A stretch of DNA of 64,000 nucleotides from an uncultured Eubacteriales bacterium. GTDB lineage: Bacteria > Bacillota > Clostridia > Oscillospirales > Acutalibacteraceae. Within the stretch, counting starts at the first letter, position 1, and every line of letters starts with the position of its first letter. The translations under genes were made by a program, and so were the position numbers. Below are positions 27,401 to 35,144 of this stretch, in pieces. Where the stretch lies: assembly GCA_934477125.1 (NCBI GenBank), contig CAKSOL010000001.1, forward strand, positions 186,001 through 250,000. Reading direction: 5' to 3'. The notes under the pieces are model-generated. The model saw nothing but the letters and a program-made list of their open reading frames with translations. It did not search any database and was not told where the DNA came from.

Positions 27401-28372
27401 CTCGGATATACTCCTGTTGACGCCGAGGGTGAGTTTACCTTTGGCGGCGGCGATGCAAAAATCAAGCCGGCTGACGAGAATATTTTCAAGAAAAAAACTT
27501 TGTCCGGGAAATATATGGTTCATAACACAGGAAAAACCAATTATATGAAATTCGGACAGCTGTTTGAGGTTGAACCCGGTTCATCATATGAGCTTACCTG
27601 TCTTGTTAAGTATATGAAACCCTCCTCCTGCGCTCCTATTGCGCTTTATTTCAGAAAATCCGATCCGAATACGCATTACGTAATAAACTGGAAAGAGGCA
27701 ATCGATGATAAGGACCATAGTTCCTTTGCGGGGAAGTTCACTGTACCGGATGATGCAAATGTTTTAGCTAACGGAAAGGTCGAATTATTTGTAGGATATA
27801 CGACCGGCGCTGTCGGAGCGGACGCTTATTTTGCAGATTTTGTTTTATACAACACAGCGGATGAAACAAAAACCAATATGTTCGCAAATGCCGACTTTAA
27901 ATTCGGACTTCTGCATTGGCGCTGCGCACCGAGGGTGGCTCCTGTGAATGAATACGGTATACTGACATTCGCGAATAACTCCTCGGAATTGCTCCCGTAT
28001 ACTCCATCGCTGTTCATTAACGACTCAAACGACCACTTTATCGATGACGGCGACTGGTATTCGCAGTTCGGAGAGGACGAGAACTTTGAAACGTGGATGA
28101 AACGCGTAGGCGCATATTATGAAAAAACCGAGCATTCCGGCGAGGACGGCGAATGGATAACAACGACTACCGAAAAATGGATCGAGGGCAATAGCGGCGG
28201 AGGCGAGGCAGAACCCATAATCAAACGCCGCCTGAAAAGAAAAGCCGTTACGGTATACGACGATTATACGCTTGTTATTATTCTATCCTGTACAGGAACG
28301 GTTTTGATAGCCGGAGCAGTTACGTTTATTATCGTTTATAAAAAGAAAAAGAAAAAAGCCGATTTGCGCTGA
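24467..28372 (+). CDS. Membrane-anchored multimodular SGNH/GDSL esterase
   Basis: A 1301-residue surface protein: signal peptide (about 1-38), an N-terminal concanavalin-like module (about 45-250), a first jelly-roll-like repeat (about 262-420), then an SGNH hydrolase domain (about 480-675) with S490 in GGSVTSG, the block III Asn in EFAVNDYYD, and D648/H651 in SDGVHPND. A beta module of about 150 residues and two more copies of the jelly-roll repeat follow. It ends in a transmembrane helix and a short Lys-rich tail (KKKKKK), a stop-transfer anchor rather than a sortase motif. The SGNH domain suggests deacetylation of polysaccharide at the cell surface. It sits between two permease genes of one transporter. 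Confidence 0.86.
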   Translation: MILSNGFSLPFKKLLCCVLAGTVLALSCFCSFKLAVSADNQTALSDNSVFSDDFNGTGLNEAWKRQQTADGYDCSVSSGSIKFAKQNYVRSAVYLDGAEYHKLNQRAAIDFVSENGKKQVLWLRFGSYGDQSKSRGSLCRGYYIQYASGGQEIFIRRWVNVNNQNVMHDVIGSFGWNRVISNGVKCRMELVATGSSPTLLTAKIYTFDEAKQAWKTVFSNSYIDNTPELQQKGTCAISGDGSPNVAIDAAEYSSTDNVEGNYYVQKTSNCRNGVYSTFGQVVTLEPGKEYVFSARRKTAEKQATLWIEYSKDENGKITNDTRLLTDIGSCETDTIGGYNKLTCKFRLPSAGIENNNTYCWVKNSQKSGRARVIVGFRIDGEEKTGTFTHFEIYAADDEQKTNLIVNPDFKMGLYGWDDNFGTSSYAAWYPCAEGEALSANERVEVVSADNEKYEEIFGVPKVREPMTFLPNAYSRLTNDRKLNIGYLGGSVTSGYGASDQETASWRGLTTSWFRTKFPDAEISAFNAAVGSTGSYSAAFRYQREVAPKSPDVLFIEFAVNDYYDKLTYAQSLRAAESVVRAAYEYNPFVEIVVILTADKWCRTEEYDCYRALKNIAEAYDLMCIDIRKDFLAGLSDAEYANYMCNSSDGVHPNDAGYAKYFELIREKLERDIILESPKTVEMKPKKLPASNISSEPLMMNGDSVRPDVIQLEGNSGWRVKNESFSSLGNRGYSSVLTASQPGSEFSFNFFGTDIGLFIGRGSDCGKISVTVDNGTPVIIDSYRANSNHGIAICGWNRLEKQHSVKVRLLSEKNAESGGTAFTIGAFLLNTTPTVDPGKNYMVQNMGLRDYGKFGQVFKLDKNGRYSYSVSYKYLNQNESMPIIMYKTSAGPAFRQLTSFTVSENEEYYRNTYEFTIPDDAYDTDGGKAEIMVGYTYGRKNSSGYFYNFELYDLSDGSKTNLFVNPLFKQGFKGWTGDSLGYTPVDAEGEFTFGGGDAKIKPADENIFKKKTLSGKYMVHNTGKTNYMKFGQLFEVEPGSSYELTCLVKYMKPSSCAPIALYFRKSDPNTHYVINWKEAIDDKDHSSFAGKFTVPDDANVLANGKVELFVGYTTGAVGADAYFADFVLYNTADETKTNMFANADFKFGLLHWRCAPRVAPVNEYGILTFANNSSELLPYTPSLFINDSNDHFIDDGDWYSQFGEDENFETWMKRVGAYYEKTEHSGEDGEWITTTTEKWIEGNSGGGEAEPIIKRRLKRKAVTVYDDYTLVIILSCTGTVLIAGAVTFIIVYKKKKKKADLR
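25250..27930 (+). repeat. Three related ~140-residue modules within the esterase
   Basis: Copies begin near 25250, 26984 and 27512. Each opens with Y-Y/M-V-Q/H-N/K then a K/T-FGQ-V/L-F/V strand, and closes with a T-N-L/M-.-V/A-N-.-.-F-K-.-G-L/F-.-.-W signature near 25670, 27340 and 27870. They look like divergent carbohydrate-binding jelly rolls. The SGNH domain lies between copies 1 and 2. Confidence 0.7.
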
Positions 28373-28390
28373 AGCCGTTCAAGACGGCTT
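28372..28390 (+). other. Intercistronic hairpin before second importer-2 permease
   Basis: Perfect 7-bp stem AAGCCGT/ACGGCTT with a 5-base loop, right after the esterase stop and just before the AAAGGGAGG site. No T-run, so more likely mRNA processing or stability than termination. Confidence 0.5.
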
Positions 28391-28407
28391 TGAAAGGGAG
28401 GAAAAAA

Positions 28408-29361
28408 ATGAATAAACCAAGCGGTCCTTCAAAAACAGAGGTCGGCAAAATATTATCCTGCATAGCGCGGTATATATTTTTAACCGCCTTTGCCTACATT
28501 CTGCTTTACCCGCTTTTGTTTATTATTGCAAACAGCCTGAAAGGACCGGCGGATTATTTCGACCCCACTGTTGAATGGGTGCCGAAGCTTGTTTCGTTCA
28601 GTAACTATTCCATTGCGGCAGGGGTTATGAAATTCGGAAAATCGTTAAAAAACACTTTAGTTATAATGATTGTTTCGTCAGTGATAGAAATTTTTTCCTG
28701 CGCGTTTGCGGCATACGGTCTGGCGCGATTTAATTTCAGGGGGAAAAGAGTGCTGTCGGTTGTTATGATTATAACAATTTTGGTGCCGTCCGCAATGATT
28801 ATGCTGCCGAGCTATCTCAATTTCAGATATACCGACCTTTTCGGAATTTTAGGCTTTATCGGAAAGCTTACGGGAAAAGAGCTCAGACTCAATTTGCTGG
28901 ATACGCCGTTTGTGTTTTGGATTCCTTCTGTTTTTGCCGTAGGGCTTAAGGGCGGTCTGTTCATCTATATTTATTCGCAGTTCTATAAAGGTTTGCCCAA
29001 GGAATTTGAGGAGGCCGCTTATATCGACGGCGCGGGACCGGTCAGAACATACTTCAGTATAATTCTGAAGGCTTCCGCCGTTCCTATGGTAACGGTATCG
29101 CTGTTTTCGGTGGTATGGCATTGGAATGAATATTATTTGTCCTCGCTGTATCTGTCAAATAAGCCAACTCTCAGCGTTTCGCTCTATACATTTGCGGACA
29201 ATATCAATGCTTACTATAACGGCGCGGCTTCAAACACCATTCTAACCGGACCCGCGATAATGGCAGGCTGTGTGATGTTTGTTCTGCCTATGATAGCCTT
29301 TTATCTGGTTTTGCAGCGAAAATTTGTTTCAAGTATTGCAAACAGCGGAATTGTCGGTTAA
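28408..29361 (+). CDS. Carbohydrate ABC transporter permease, importer 2 (MalG/AraQ-like)
   Basis: A 317-residue permease with six predicted helices and the EAA loop FEEAAYIDGAGPVRTYFSIIL. The ATG at 28408 is chosen because AAAGGGAGG precedes it at normal distance; an upstream frame from 28390 lies inside that site and the preceding hairpin. It completes the permease pair with 23527 and is followed by the binding-protein gene. Confidence 0.94.
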   Translation: MNKPSGPSKTEVGKILSCIARYIFLTAFAYILLYPLLFIIANSLKGPADYFDPTVEWVPKLVSFSNYSIAAGVMKFGKSLKNTLVIMIVSSVIEIFSCAFAAYGLARFNFRGKRVLSVVMIITILVPSAMIMLPSYLNFRYTDLFGILGFIGKLTGKELRLNLLDTPFVFWIPSVFAVGLKGGLFIYIYSQFYKGLPKEFEEAAYIDGAGPVRTYFSIILKASAVPMVTVSLFSVVWHWNEYYLSSLYLSNKPTLSVSLYTFADNINAYYNGAASNTILTGPAIMAGCVMFVLPMIAFYLVLQRKFVSSIANSGIVG

Positions 29362-29376
29362 AAATTGAAAAAATGC

Positions 29377-29401
29377 AACGCGGTAGACTTCCGCTTGCGT
29401 T
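29377..29401 (+). other. Intercistronic hairpin before the importer-2 binding protein
   Basis: An AACGC...GCGTT stem extended by GG/CC with a small bulge, located between permease stop and the CGGAGG ribosome site. It may stabilise the downstream mRNA and so raise binding-protein level over permeases (inferred). Confidence 0.45.
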
Positions 29402-29421
29402 AATAAAACGGAGGTATATTT

Positions 29422-30843
29422 ATGAAAACTCAGTTCAAAAGAATGCTGCTGCTCGCGCTTTCGCTGATTATGGCTATAAGCGTCATCGGCTGCAAAAAGT
29501 CACGCACGGAGTATTCCTCGTATTATGAGGACGACCTTACCGGCTATGCAAGCAAGGATACTTCCGGCGGACAGGAATCCAAGGGCGAAACCAAGGTGAC
29601 GGTTTCCGGGGGGAACTCCGGCGGAACATCAACCGGCTCAAGCGGCTGGAAAGCAATGCTTGCTTCTATGCCGGACGGACTGCGCGGAACAACGATTACG
29701 ATAGGAAACTGGAATGATATTTCGGATGTTCCGGGACTTAAAGGTGTGTTGGCTGAATTTACCAAGGAAACCGGAATAAAGGTTAATTGGCATAAGTTTG
29801 CGCTTTCAACCTACGGCTCCGAGCTTGCGGCTATGGTGTCGGCAAATAAGGCGCCGGATGTTGTCCGTATGAAATATTTTGACCCGGCGGTTATGGTATC
29901 CTTGCAGCCGCTTTCAAAAACCGGATACGATTTCAGCTCTGCAGAATGGGATCAGTCGGTTCTGAAATGGTATAGCGTAAACGGAAAACAGTATGCCGTA
30001 AACCTTAAGGACACACTTTTACAGCAGCCTTCATGTATGCTTTATAACACCAAGCTTATCTCGAAATATGACTTGCAGGATCCCTACACCATGTGGAAAA
30101 AGGGAGAGTGGACCTGGTCTAATTTCATTAAGCTCTGCGAGGATTTCCTGAAGGTCTGTCCGGACGGCAGCTATCCCTATTCCCAGTATCACGCCTATGA
30201 CTATGCGGCGATAACCGGAATGGCGGCGGTTGATTGGAACGGCAAACAGTTTGTAAGCCATATGGGAGAAAAGCAGTTCCTGCAGGCCTGCCTTGTTGAC
30301 GCGGATATGAAGGAAAAGGGAATAACGACCGGCATTTGGTTTGACCGCAACGGCTTTGAGCAGGGTAAGGTGCTGTTCTTCTGCGAATCGCTTATAGGCG
30401 CCCGCACAACCCATTATTATTTCAAGGATATGAAAAATACAAACTCATTGGAGGCTGTTCCTTATCCGACTGTTGAGGGTCAGGAAAACTATCAGCTTTA
30501 CGGTGAATATGAGGCATACGCAGTTCCGAAAAACGCAAAAAATGTCAAAGCGGTTCCGTATTTCCTCTATTATTATCTTGACGCTGCGAATTATAATGAA
30601 AAAACCTTTTTTGCCAGCCCGCATATGCTTGAGGTTCATAAGGCTATGAGAGCTAATACCAAAATTTACAGCGATGCAGTATCGGCTGTTTTTACGGAGG
30701 ATACCGGCGTGGAGTCCGGAAAATTCGTATCCAAAATCCATAATACTCCGGCTGCGCAGATGAAAACAGTTCTGGACGAATATTCCGCTGTTGCCAATAA
30801 TGCGGTTGCAGCATCAAATAAAATTATGGAAAAGGTCAACTGA
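29422..30843 (+). CDS. Sugar ABC transporter substrate-binding lipoprotein, importer 2
   Basis: A 473-residue lipoprotein with lipobox SVIGC, a low-complexity Ser/Gly linker (about 35-75), and a CUT1-type binding fold: IGNWNDISDVPGLKGVLAEF at the start of lobe 1, then YNTKLISKYDLQDPYTMWKKGEWTW's equivalent hinge region, and AVPKNAKNVKAV in lobe 2. Unlike the binding protein at 14525 it has ordinary size, a lipid anchor and no carbohydrate-binding modules. It lies behind the two importer-2 permeases, in front of a beta-helix lipoprotein. Confidence 0.9.
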   Translation: MKTQFKRMLLLALSLIMAISVIGCKKSRTEYSSYYEDDLTGYASKDTSGGQESKGETKVTVSGGNSGGTSTGSSGWKAMLASMPDGLRGTTITIGNWNDISDVPGLKGVLAEFTKETGIKVNWHKFALSTYGSELAAMVSANKAPDVVRMKYFDPAVMVSLQPLSKTGYDFSSAEWDQSVLKWYSVNGKQYAVNLKDTLLQQPSCMLYNTKLISKYDLQDPYTMWKKGEWTWSNFIKLCEDFLKVCPDGSYPYSQYHAYDYAAITGMAAVDWNGKQFVSHMGEKQFLQACLVDADMKEKGITTGIWFDRNGFEQGKVLFFCESLIGARTTHYYFKDMKNTNSLEAVPYPTVEGQENYQLYGEYEAYAVPKNAKNVKAVPYFLYYYLDAANYNEKTFFASPHMLEVHKAMRANTKIYSDAVSAVFTEDTGVESGKFVSKIHNTPAAQMKTVLDEYSAVANNAVAASNKIMEKVN

Positions 30844-30864
30844 ATTTCTTGAGAGGTGAAATAA

Positions 30865-32505
30865 ATGCACAAGAGCGCATTATCCGTTCTGGCACTGATG
30901 CTCTGCCTGCTTATGGCTGTCGGATGCTCCGGAAACAAAGGAAATGTCGATAAATCTGACAACACCTCCAAAAACCCGCCGCAAAGCTCCGGAAATTCGG
31001 AAAGCTTTGTTTCTCAGGATGATTCCTCTTTAACCGAGGGACATTATGAAACAACAACATCGAGAGAATGGCGGTCATACGGCGGATATGATTTTTCAGA
31101 TGAAACATTGGCAGTTCCTGACAAGGCTGTATCCGGAAACACCGCTGTTTTGCTTAACGGAGCTGCCGGCGGAGCCGAGGAGGCGGCAGAGCGGAAACGC
31201 CGCGAGATACTTGAAACCGGCGATAATCTTAATATAACAGGCAAAAAGTATTATATTTCCGGCAGGGGAAACGACAGCAATGACGGTACCACTCCCGAAA
31301 AAGCTTGGAGGACAACCGACGCTTTAGCTGCTGCAACGGCGGAATTAAAAAGCGGCGATGCCGTTCTTTTTGAGCGCGGATATATCTACCGGACGAACAG
31401 CTCGATTGTCTGCAAAAGCGGAATAACCTATGCGGCATACGGTAAGGGCAGCAAGCCGGCAATATACGGATCGGTTCAGAACTATTCAAGACCGCAGCTC
31501 TGGACTCCGAGTAAGATTAAAAACGTCTGGAAGCTGGACCTGCCGCTGACCGACGCCGGAATAGTTGTTTTTGATAACGGCAAAGCCGTAGGCGTTAAAA
31601 AATACGGGCTTATGAGCGTTAAGCAAAACGGTGATTTCTACCATAACAGCACCGATAATACCTTTTATCTCTATATGGATAAGGGACGTCCGAATCAGGT
31701 TTATAACAGCATTGAAATAGGGACACGCCGCGCAATTTTTACATTGCAGGTAAAAACCAACGATGTCCGTATCGATAACCTGTGTATGAAGTACAGCGGC
31801 AGCCTTGCGGTTCAATGTATAGGATATCATAATAATATTCATATTACCAACTGCGAGGTCGGCTGGATAGGCGGTTCAACTCAGAATCCGGAGGACGCCA
31901 TACCGATAAGGTACGGAAACGGTCTTCAGTTCTGGGATTCGGCATCCAACTGCTCTATTGAAAATAACTGGGTTTATCAGATATACGATGCGGCTATAAC
32001 CTTCCAATCAAACGACGGTCAGGTTTATGAGAATATTGATTTCAATAACAATCTGATAGAATATGCAAGCTATAATATAGAGTTCTTCCTGCGCCCCGTT
32101 GACCAAACCGGAGAATATATTTCTGCGGCGGAGGGCAAGATGATAAACATAAATATGAACAACAACATCCTCCGCCTGTCCGGCTACGGCTGGGGCAGCC
32201 AGCGCGCCGACTCCTCCGCTGTATCCTGTATTAACGGCTGGTACAGAACCTATGAAGGCTGCTACGGTTTCAACATCTGCAATAATATATTCGATTGCTC
32301 AACCAATAACCTCGTGTATATGGGAGGAAATTGGGACGGCAGACTGAATGTTTCGGGAAATTCATTCTATCAAAGGGCAAACGAAAGCGCAAATGCGATT
32401 TATTATAACAATAAAAAACAGTTATCCGCCACCGACCAGTCAAGCCTTGAGGCAGCTGCAAGAGCCTTTGATAAAAACCCAAGGGAAATCCGGTGGATTT
32501 CATAA
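30865..32505 (+). CDS. Surface lipoprotein with right-handed parallel beta-helix
   Basis: A 546-residue lipoprotein (lipobox LMAVGC) with a disordered Ser/Asn linker (about 25-110). The signature YYISGRGNDSNDGTTPEKAW, typical of the first turn of pectate-lyase-like beta-helix proteins, comes next, and repeated Asn-rich coils run to the end (RIDNLCM, HITNCEVGWIGG, SIENNWVYQIYDAAI, NNLIEYASYNIEF). Such folds include pectate lyases, GH28 and related enzymes; the family here is not assigned and no catalytic triad was recognised. It is paralogous to the proteins at 35145 and 36695 but is the only one of the three with its own lipoprotein signal. It ends the surface operon. Confidence 0.84.
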   Translation: MHKSALSVLALMLCLLMAVGCSGNKGNVDKSDNTSKNPPQSSGNSESFVSQDDSSLTEGHYETTTSREWRSYGGYDFSDETLAVPDKAVSGNTAVLLNGAAGGAEEAAERKRREILETGDNLNITGKKYYISGRGNDSNDGTTPEKAWRTTDALAAATAELKSGDAVLFERGYIYRTNSSIVCKSGITYAAYGKGSKPAIYGSVQNYSRPQLWTPSKIKNVWKLDLPLTDAGIVVFDNGKAVGVKKYGLMSVKQNGDFYHNSTDNTFYLYMDKGRPNQVYNSIEIGTRRAIFTLQVKTNDVRIDNLCMKYSGSLAVQCIGYHNNIHITNCEVGWIGGSTQNPEDAIPIRYGNGLQFWDSASNCSIENNWVYQIYDAAITFQSNDGQVYENIDFNNNLIEYASYNIEFFLRPVDQTGEYISAAEGKMININMNNNILRLSGYGWGSQRADSSAVSCINGWYRTYEGCYGFNICNNIFDCSTNNLVYMGGNWDGRLNVSGNSFYQRANESANAIYYNNKKQLSATDQSSLEAAARAFDKNPREIRWIS

Positions 32506-32865
32506 GCCGCAGGCTTATTGATATTTCTGGCTGCTGAAAAGCCGGGGAATAATATACAGCATATTGAAATGTATTCTCCGGCGTATTTTCAAAATAGAAA
32601 AATTTCATATACAGCATTATTTTACTTGTCAGTATTGAAGCGGTAATTTTCGGGTTTTCTGGGACCGCTTTGGCGGTTAAAAGCATTTTAAATGTTAAAA
32701 AATGACTTATATGAAATATCTTTCTATATCGAACGGCTTCCAATCAGCGTAATGCTCATAAAAATTGCTTTATAAAGGGGAGATGTTGATTAGATATAAA
32801 TTATACCTCGGCAATTTCGCATCCGTTTATCCTAATAAAATTAAATGAATGAGAGGTAAGAAAAA
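32506..32865. other. 360-base gap between the surface operon and dockerin gene
   Basis: It holds a long imperfect hairpin (32541-32582), a second 7-bp inverted pair (AAGCGGT/ACCGCTT) around 32647-32680, and an AT-rich stretch. A GAGAGG ribosome site precedes the GTG at 32866. No convincing sigma-A promoter with both boxes was found, although some promoter is expected here. Confidence 0.4.
32541..32590 (+). terminator. Candidate terminator of the surface operon
   Basis: A 10-bp stem (32541-32550 with 32573-32582, one G-U pair), inner stem AATAT/ATATT, followed by GTATTTTC. The U-tract is weak, so partial termination is likely. Confidence 0.5.
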
Positions 32866-35082
32866 GTGAAAATTTTTAAGAACTTCGGAAGGGCTGTTTC
32901 TTCGCTGTCTCTTGCGGCGGCGGTATTTGCGTCATCGTTGGTCTTTTCCGTATCGGCAGTATCGGAAACCGCAGCTTCGGCGACCCCGGATACGCAGATT
33001 TGCTCAATGGATAGCTTCAGCGAATATAAATTTAATTCGAGCTTTAAAGTATGGAACGGCAAAAAACCTACGGTTGCCTTTGAGAACGGAGCTTTGAAGC
33101 TTACTCCGAAAGACAATTCCCGCAATGCGGCTTATATGGTTCAAACCGAAAGCTACAATCAGTATGTTTCAATGGAGACTGCTCCTCAGGACGGTCAGGC
33201 AGTAACGCCTATGATATGGCTTAGAGCGTACGAATACGACAGAACAACGCCGCCGGCAGACCGGATTGTTCCTCTGGGCTATATTGTTAAAGCTAATTTC
33301 AGCAACAATAAAGTTCATGTTCAGCTGTTTAAGAGTATACTGAATGACAGCGGTACATTTGTCGGAGATAGGCTTATTACCGAAAAAAGAGATATCGCTA
33401 TGAAGATAAACGGCGGAACCGAGCTTGCATCGCTGCGACTGGAGGCAACAGTTTCATATGACGCAGCCGCGCAGTCTAATACCCTGCGGGTTAATATTAT
33501 CCGTATCGGAGCCGACGGAACGGTTCATCCGAGCGGTTCTCTTTGCGTCGAGGACAGCGAATCCGAGCTTTTGCAGCCTGGCTGGGCGGGACTTTCGGCT
33601 CAAGGCTCCGGAGAGGCAATCAGTATAACTTCATTTGCTTACCATACTTCTGACGGGATATCCTGCAAAACTCTTTACGACTCAAACAGCTTTGATGATT
33701 TTGACAGCAGCTTTACCCCCTGGCAGAATAACACATATGCCTCCGTTGAGGACGGCAGGCTTATAATAGCCGGAAATTCAAACAATACAGCCCGCGATTC
33801 CGCTCAGTTTTTAAAGAGAACAGGCGAAAACCTCAAGGTTTCTGCCACCGTTAAAACTCCTCATTATTACAACGGCGATGAGCCGGTCAGAGAATGGCAA
33901 ATGCCGGTTGTATGGCTGAAGGCTGTTTCATATTTGAGAAACGGCACCACTCCGACGCCGGTGGGATACTTTATCAGTACTGTTTACAGCGCCACATCAA
34001 ATACTGCTCAAATAAGACTTTATAAGCAGACATATAACGACGCGTTAGTATTGCAAAATGCGGTTTGCTTAGCGGATAATCCGTATAATCTTGATGTTAA
34101 ATCCGGCGGCGGAAATTATTACCTTGACATAACCTATGACGCCTCTGTTACATTCAATCCCGAAACTCAGGCGAACGATATCATTGTTAAAATATATAAG
34201 GGAACAACCCTTATGAAAACCTTTAGCGTGTCTGACGGCGATTCAAAGCTGTTCGGCGCGGGAGCGGCAGGCTTGGGCGCTAATAGCGCAAGCGGTGAGT
34301 TTACCGCATTTAAGGTTGTTTCAGAGGACGATGCAGCTCCGATTTTTGCCTATGCCGAGGTGAACGGTGCCCGCACCAACACTCTTATGGCACAGTCGGT
34401 TTCGGTTGACACCTCCTCAGTATACCGTCTTTCCGCAATGGTAAGCGGAGATTTTACCGAAAATCCGCTTTGTATAGCCTATCAGGGAGCGGACGGAAAG
34501 GTGGCCTTTTCGGAGCTTACCCCTACCGCCGCAGCGGATATCGACCCGCATTATAACAGATATACCTTTAATATTGATATGAGCGCACTTGGACTTACCT
34601 CCGATTTTATCTATGTCGGAGTTAAGATGCAGGAAACCGGTGCTCCCGCAAGCCATCTGAAATTCAGTGAATTTGAGTTCAGAAAGGTATCTGACGGTGC
34701 TGTCGGAGGAAATCTTCTGTTCAACGGTGATTTTCGTATGGGAACCTGCGGATGGACAGCGTCAACGCAGAATATCTATCCCGGAAGCTCAATGTCTGTG
34801 GCGTCGGCGGGAAAAGCGGACAGCACAGAATTCCTGTATGACCGGTTCTTATATGTCTGCGATACATCATATGCCGACTATCAGCGGAATTTTATAAATA
34901 CCGAATATATGGGCGATGTCAACGAGGATACTTATTTCGATATCAGGGATTTAGTAGCTCTTAAAAAGAAACAGGCGTCCGGAGAATATGCGATTTTCGG
35001 AGATATGGATAACAGCAATGTCTTAGAGGCGGACGATTTGGCGGCGCTGCGTCAGCTTTTACTGTCAGACTCAAAAAAATAA
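32866..35082 (+). CDS. Secreted dockerin-bearing protein with two LamG/CBM-like modules, GTG start
   Basis: A 738-residue exported protein (signal peptide about 1-30, ending near VSA). Two related beta-sandwich modules, about 45-265 and 275-490, share FNSSFKVWNG / FDSSFTPWQN openings, PxxW(L)KA/RAY-type strands and a GxxGLGAxS/GLSAQGSG ending; both resemble concanavalin-like sugar-binding modules. A third beta module follows (about 495-665). The C-terminus (about 680-733) is a type I dockerin with two calcium-loop repeats, GDVNEDTYFDIRDLVALK and GDMDNSNVLEADDLAALR. No catalytic domain was recognised. The product could dock to a cohesin scaffold as a glycan-binding part. The stop is at a run of seven A (see findings). 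Confidence 0.85.
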   Translation: MKIFKNFGRAVSSLSLAAAVFASSLVFSVSAVSETAASATPDTQICSMDSFSEYKFNSSFKVWNGKKPTVAFENGALKLTPKDNSRNAAYMVQTESYNQYVSMETAPQDGQAVTPMIWLRAYEYDRTTPPADRIVPLGYIVKANFSNNKVHVQLFKSILNDSGTFVGDRLITEKRDIAMKINGGTELASLRLEATVSYDAAAQSNTLRVNIIRIGADGTVHPSGSLCVEDSESELLQPGWAGLSAQGSGEAISITSFAYHTSDGISCKTLYDSNSFDDFDSSFTPWQNNTYASVEDGRLIIAGNSNNTARDSAQFLKRTGENLKVSATVKTPHYYNGDEPVREWQMPVVWLKAVSYLRNGTTPTPVGYFISTVYSATSNTAQIRLYKQTYNDALVLQNAVCLADNPYNLDVKSGGGNYYLDITYDASVTFNPETQANDIIVKIYKGTTLMKTFSVSDGDSKLFGAGAAGLGANSASGEFTAFKVVSEDDAAPIFAYAEVNGARTNTLMAQSVSVDTSSVYRLSAMVSGDFTENPLCIAYQGADGKVAFSELTPTAAADIDPHYNRYTFNIDMSALGLTSDFIYVGVKMQETGAPASHLKFSEFEFRKVSDGAVGGNLLFNGDFRMGTCGWTASTQNIYPGSSMSVASAGKADSTEFLYDRFLYVCDTSYADYQRNFINTEYMGDVNEDTYFDIRDLVALKKKQASGEYAIFGDMDNSNVLEADDLAALRQLLLSDSKK

Positions 35083-35144
35083 CCGAGCCGGAGGTTGAAG
35101 AGTTAGCCGGAATAAATCTCCTCTCTAAAAACAGGAGAGAAAAA

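Noticed and set aside
28340..28372. Sortase anchor at the esterase C-terminus
   Set aside because: A transmembrane helix and Lys-rich tail are present but no LPXTG-like motif precedes them.
32760..32830. Sigma-A promoter for the dockerin gene
   Set aside because: TTGCTT, TTGATT and TATAAA-like pieces exist but none has a partner at 16-18 bases.
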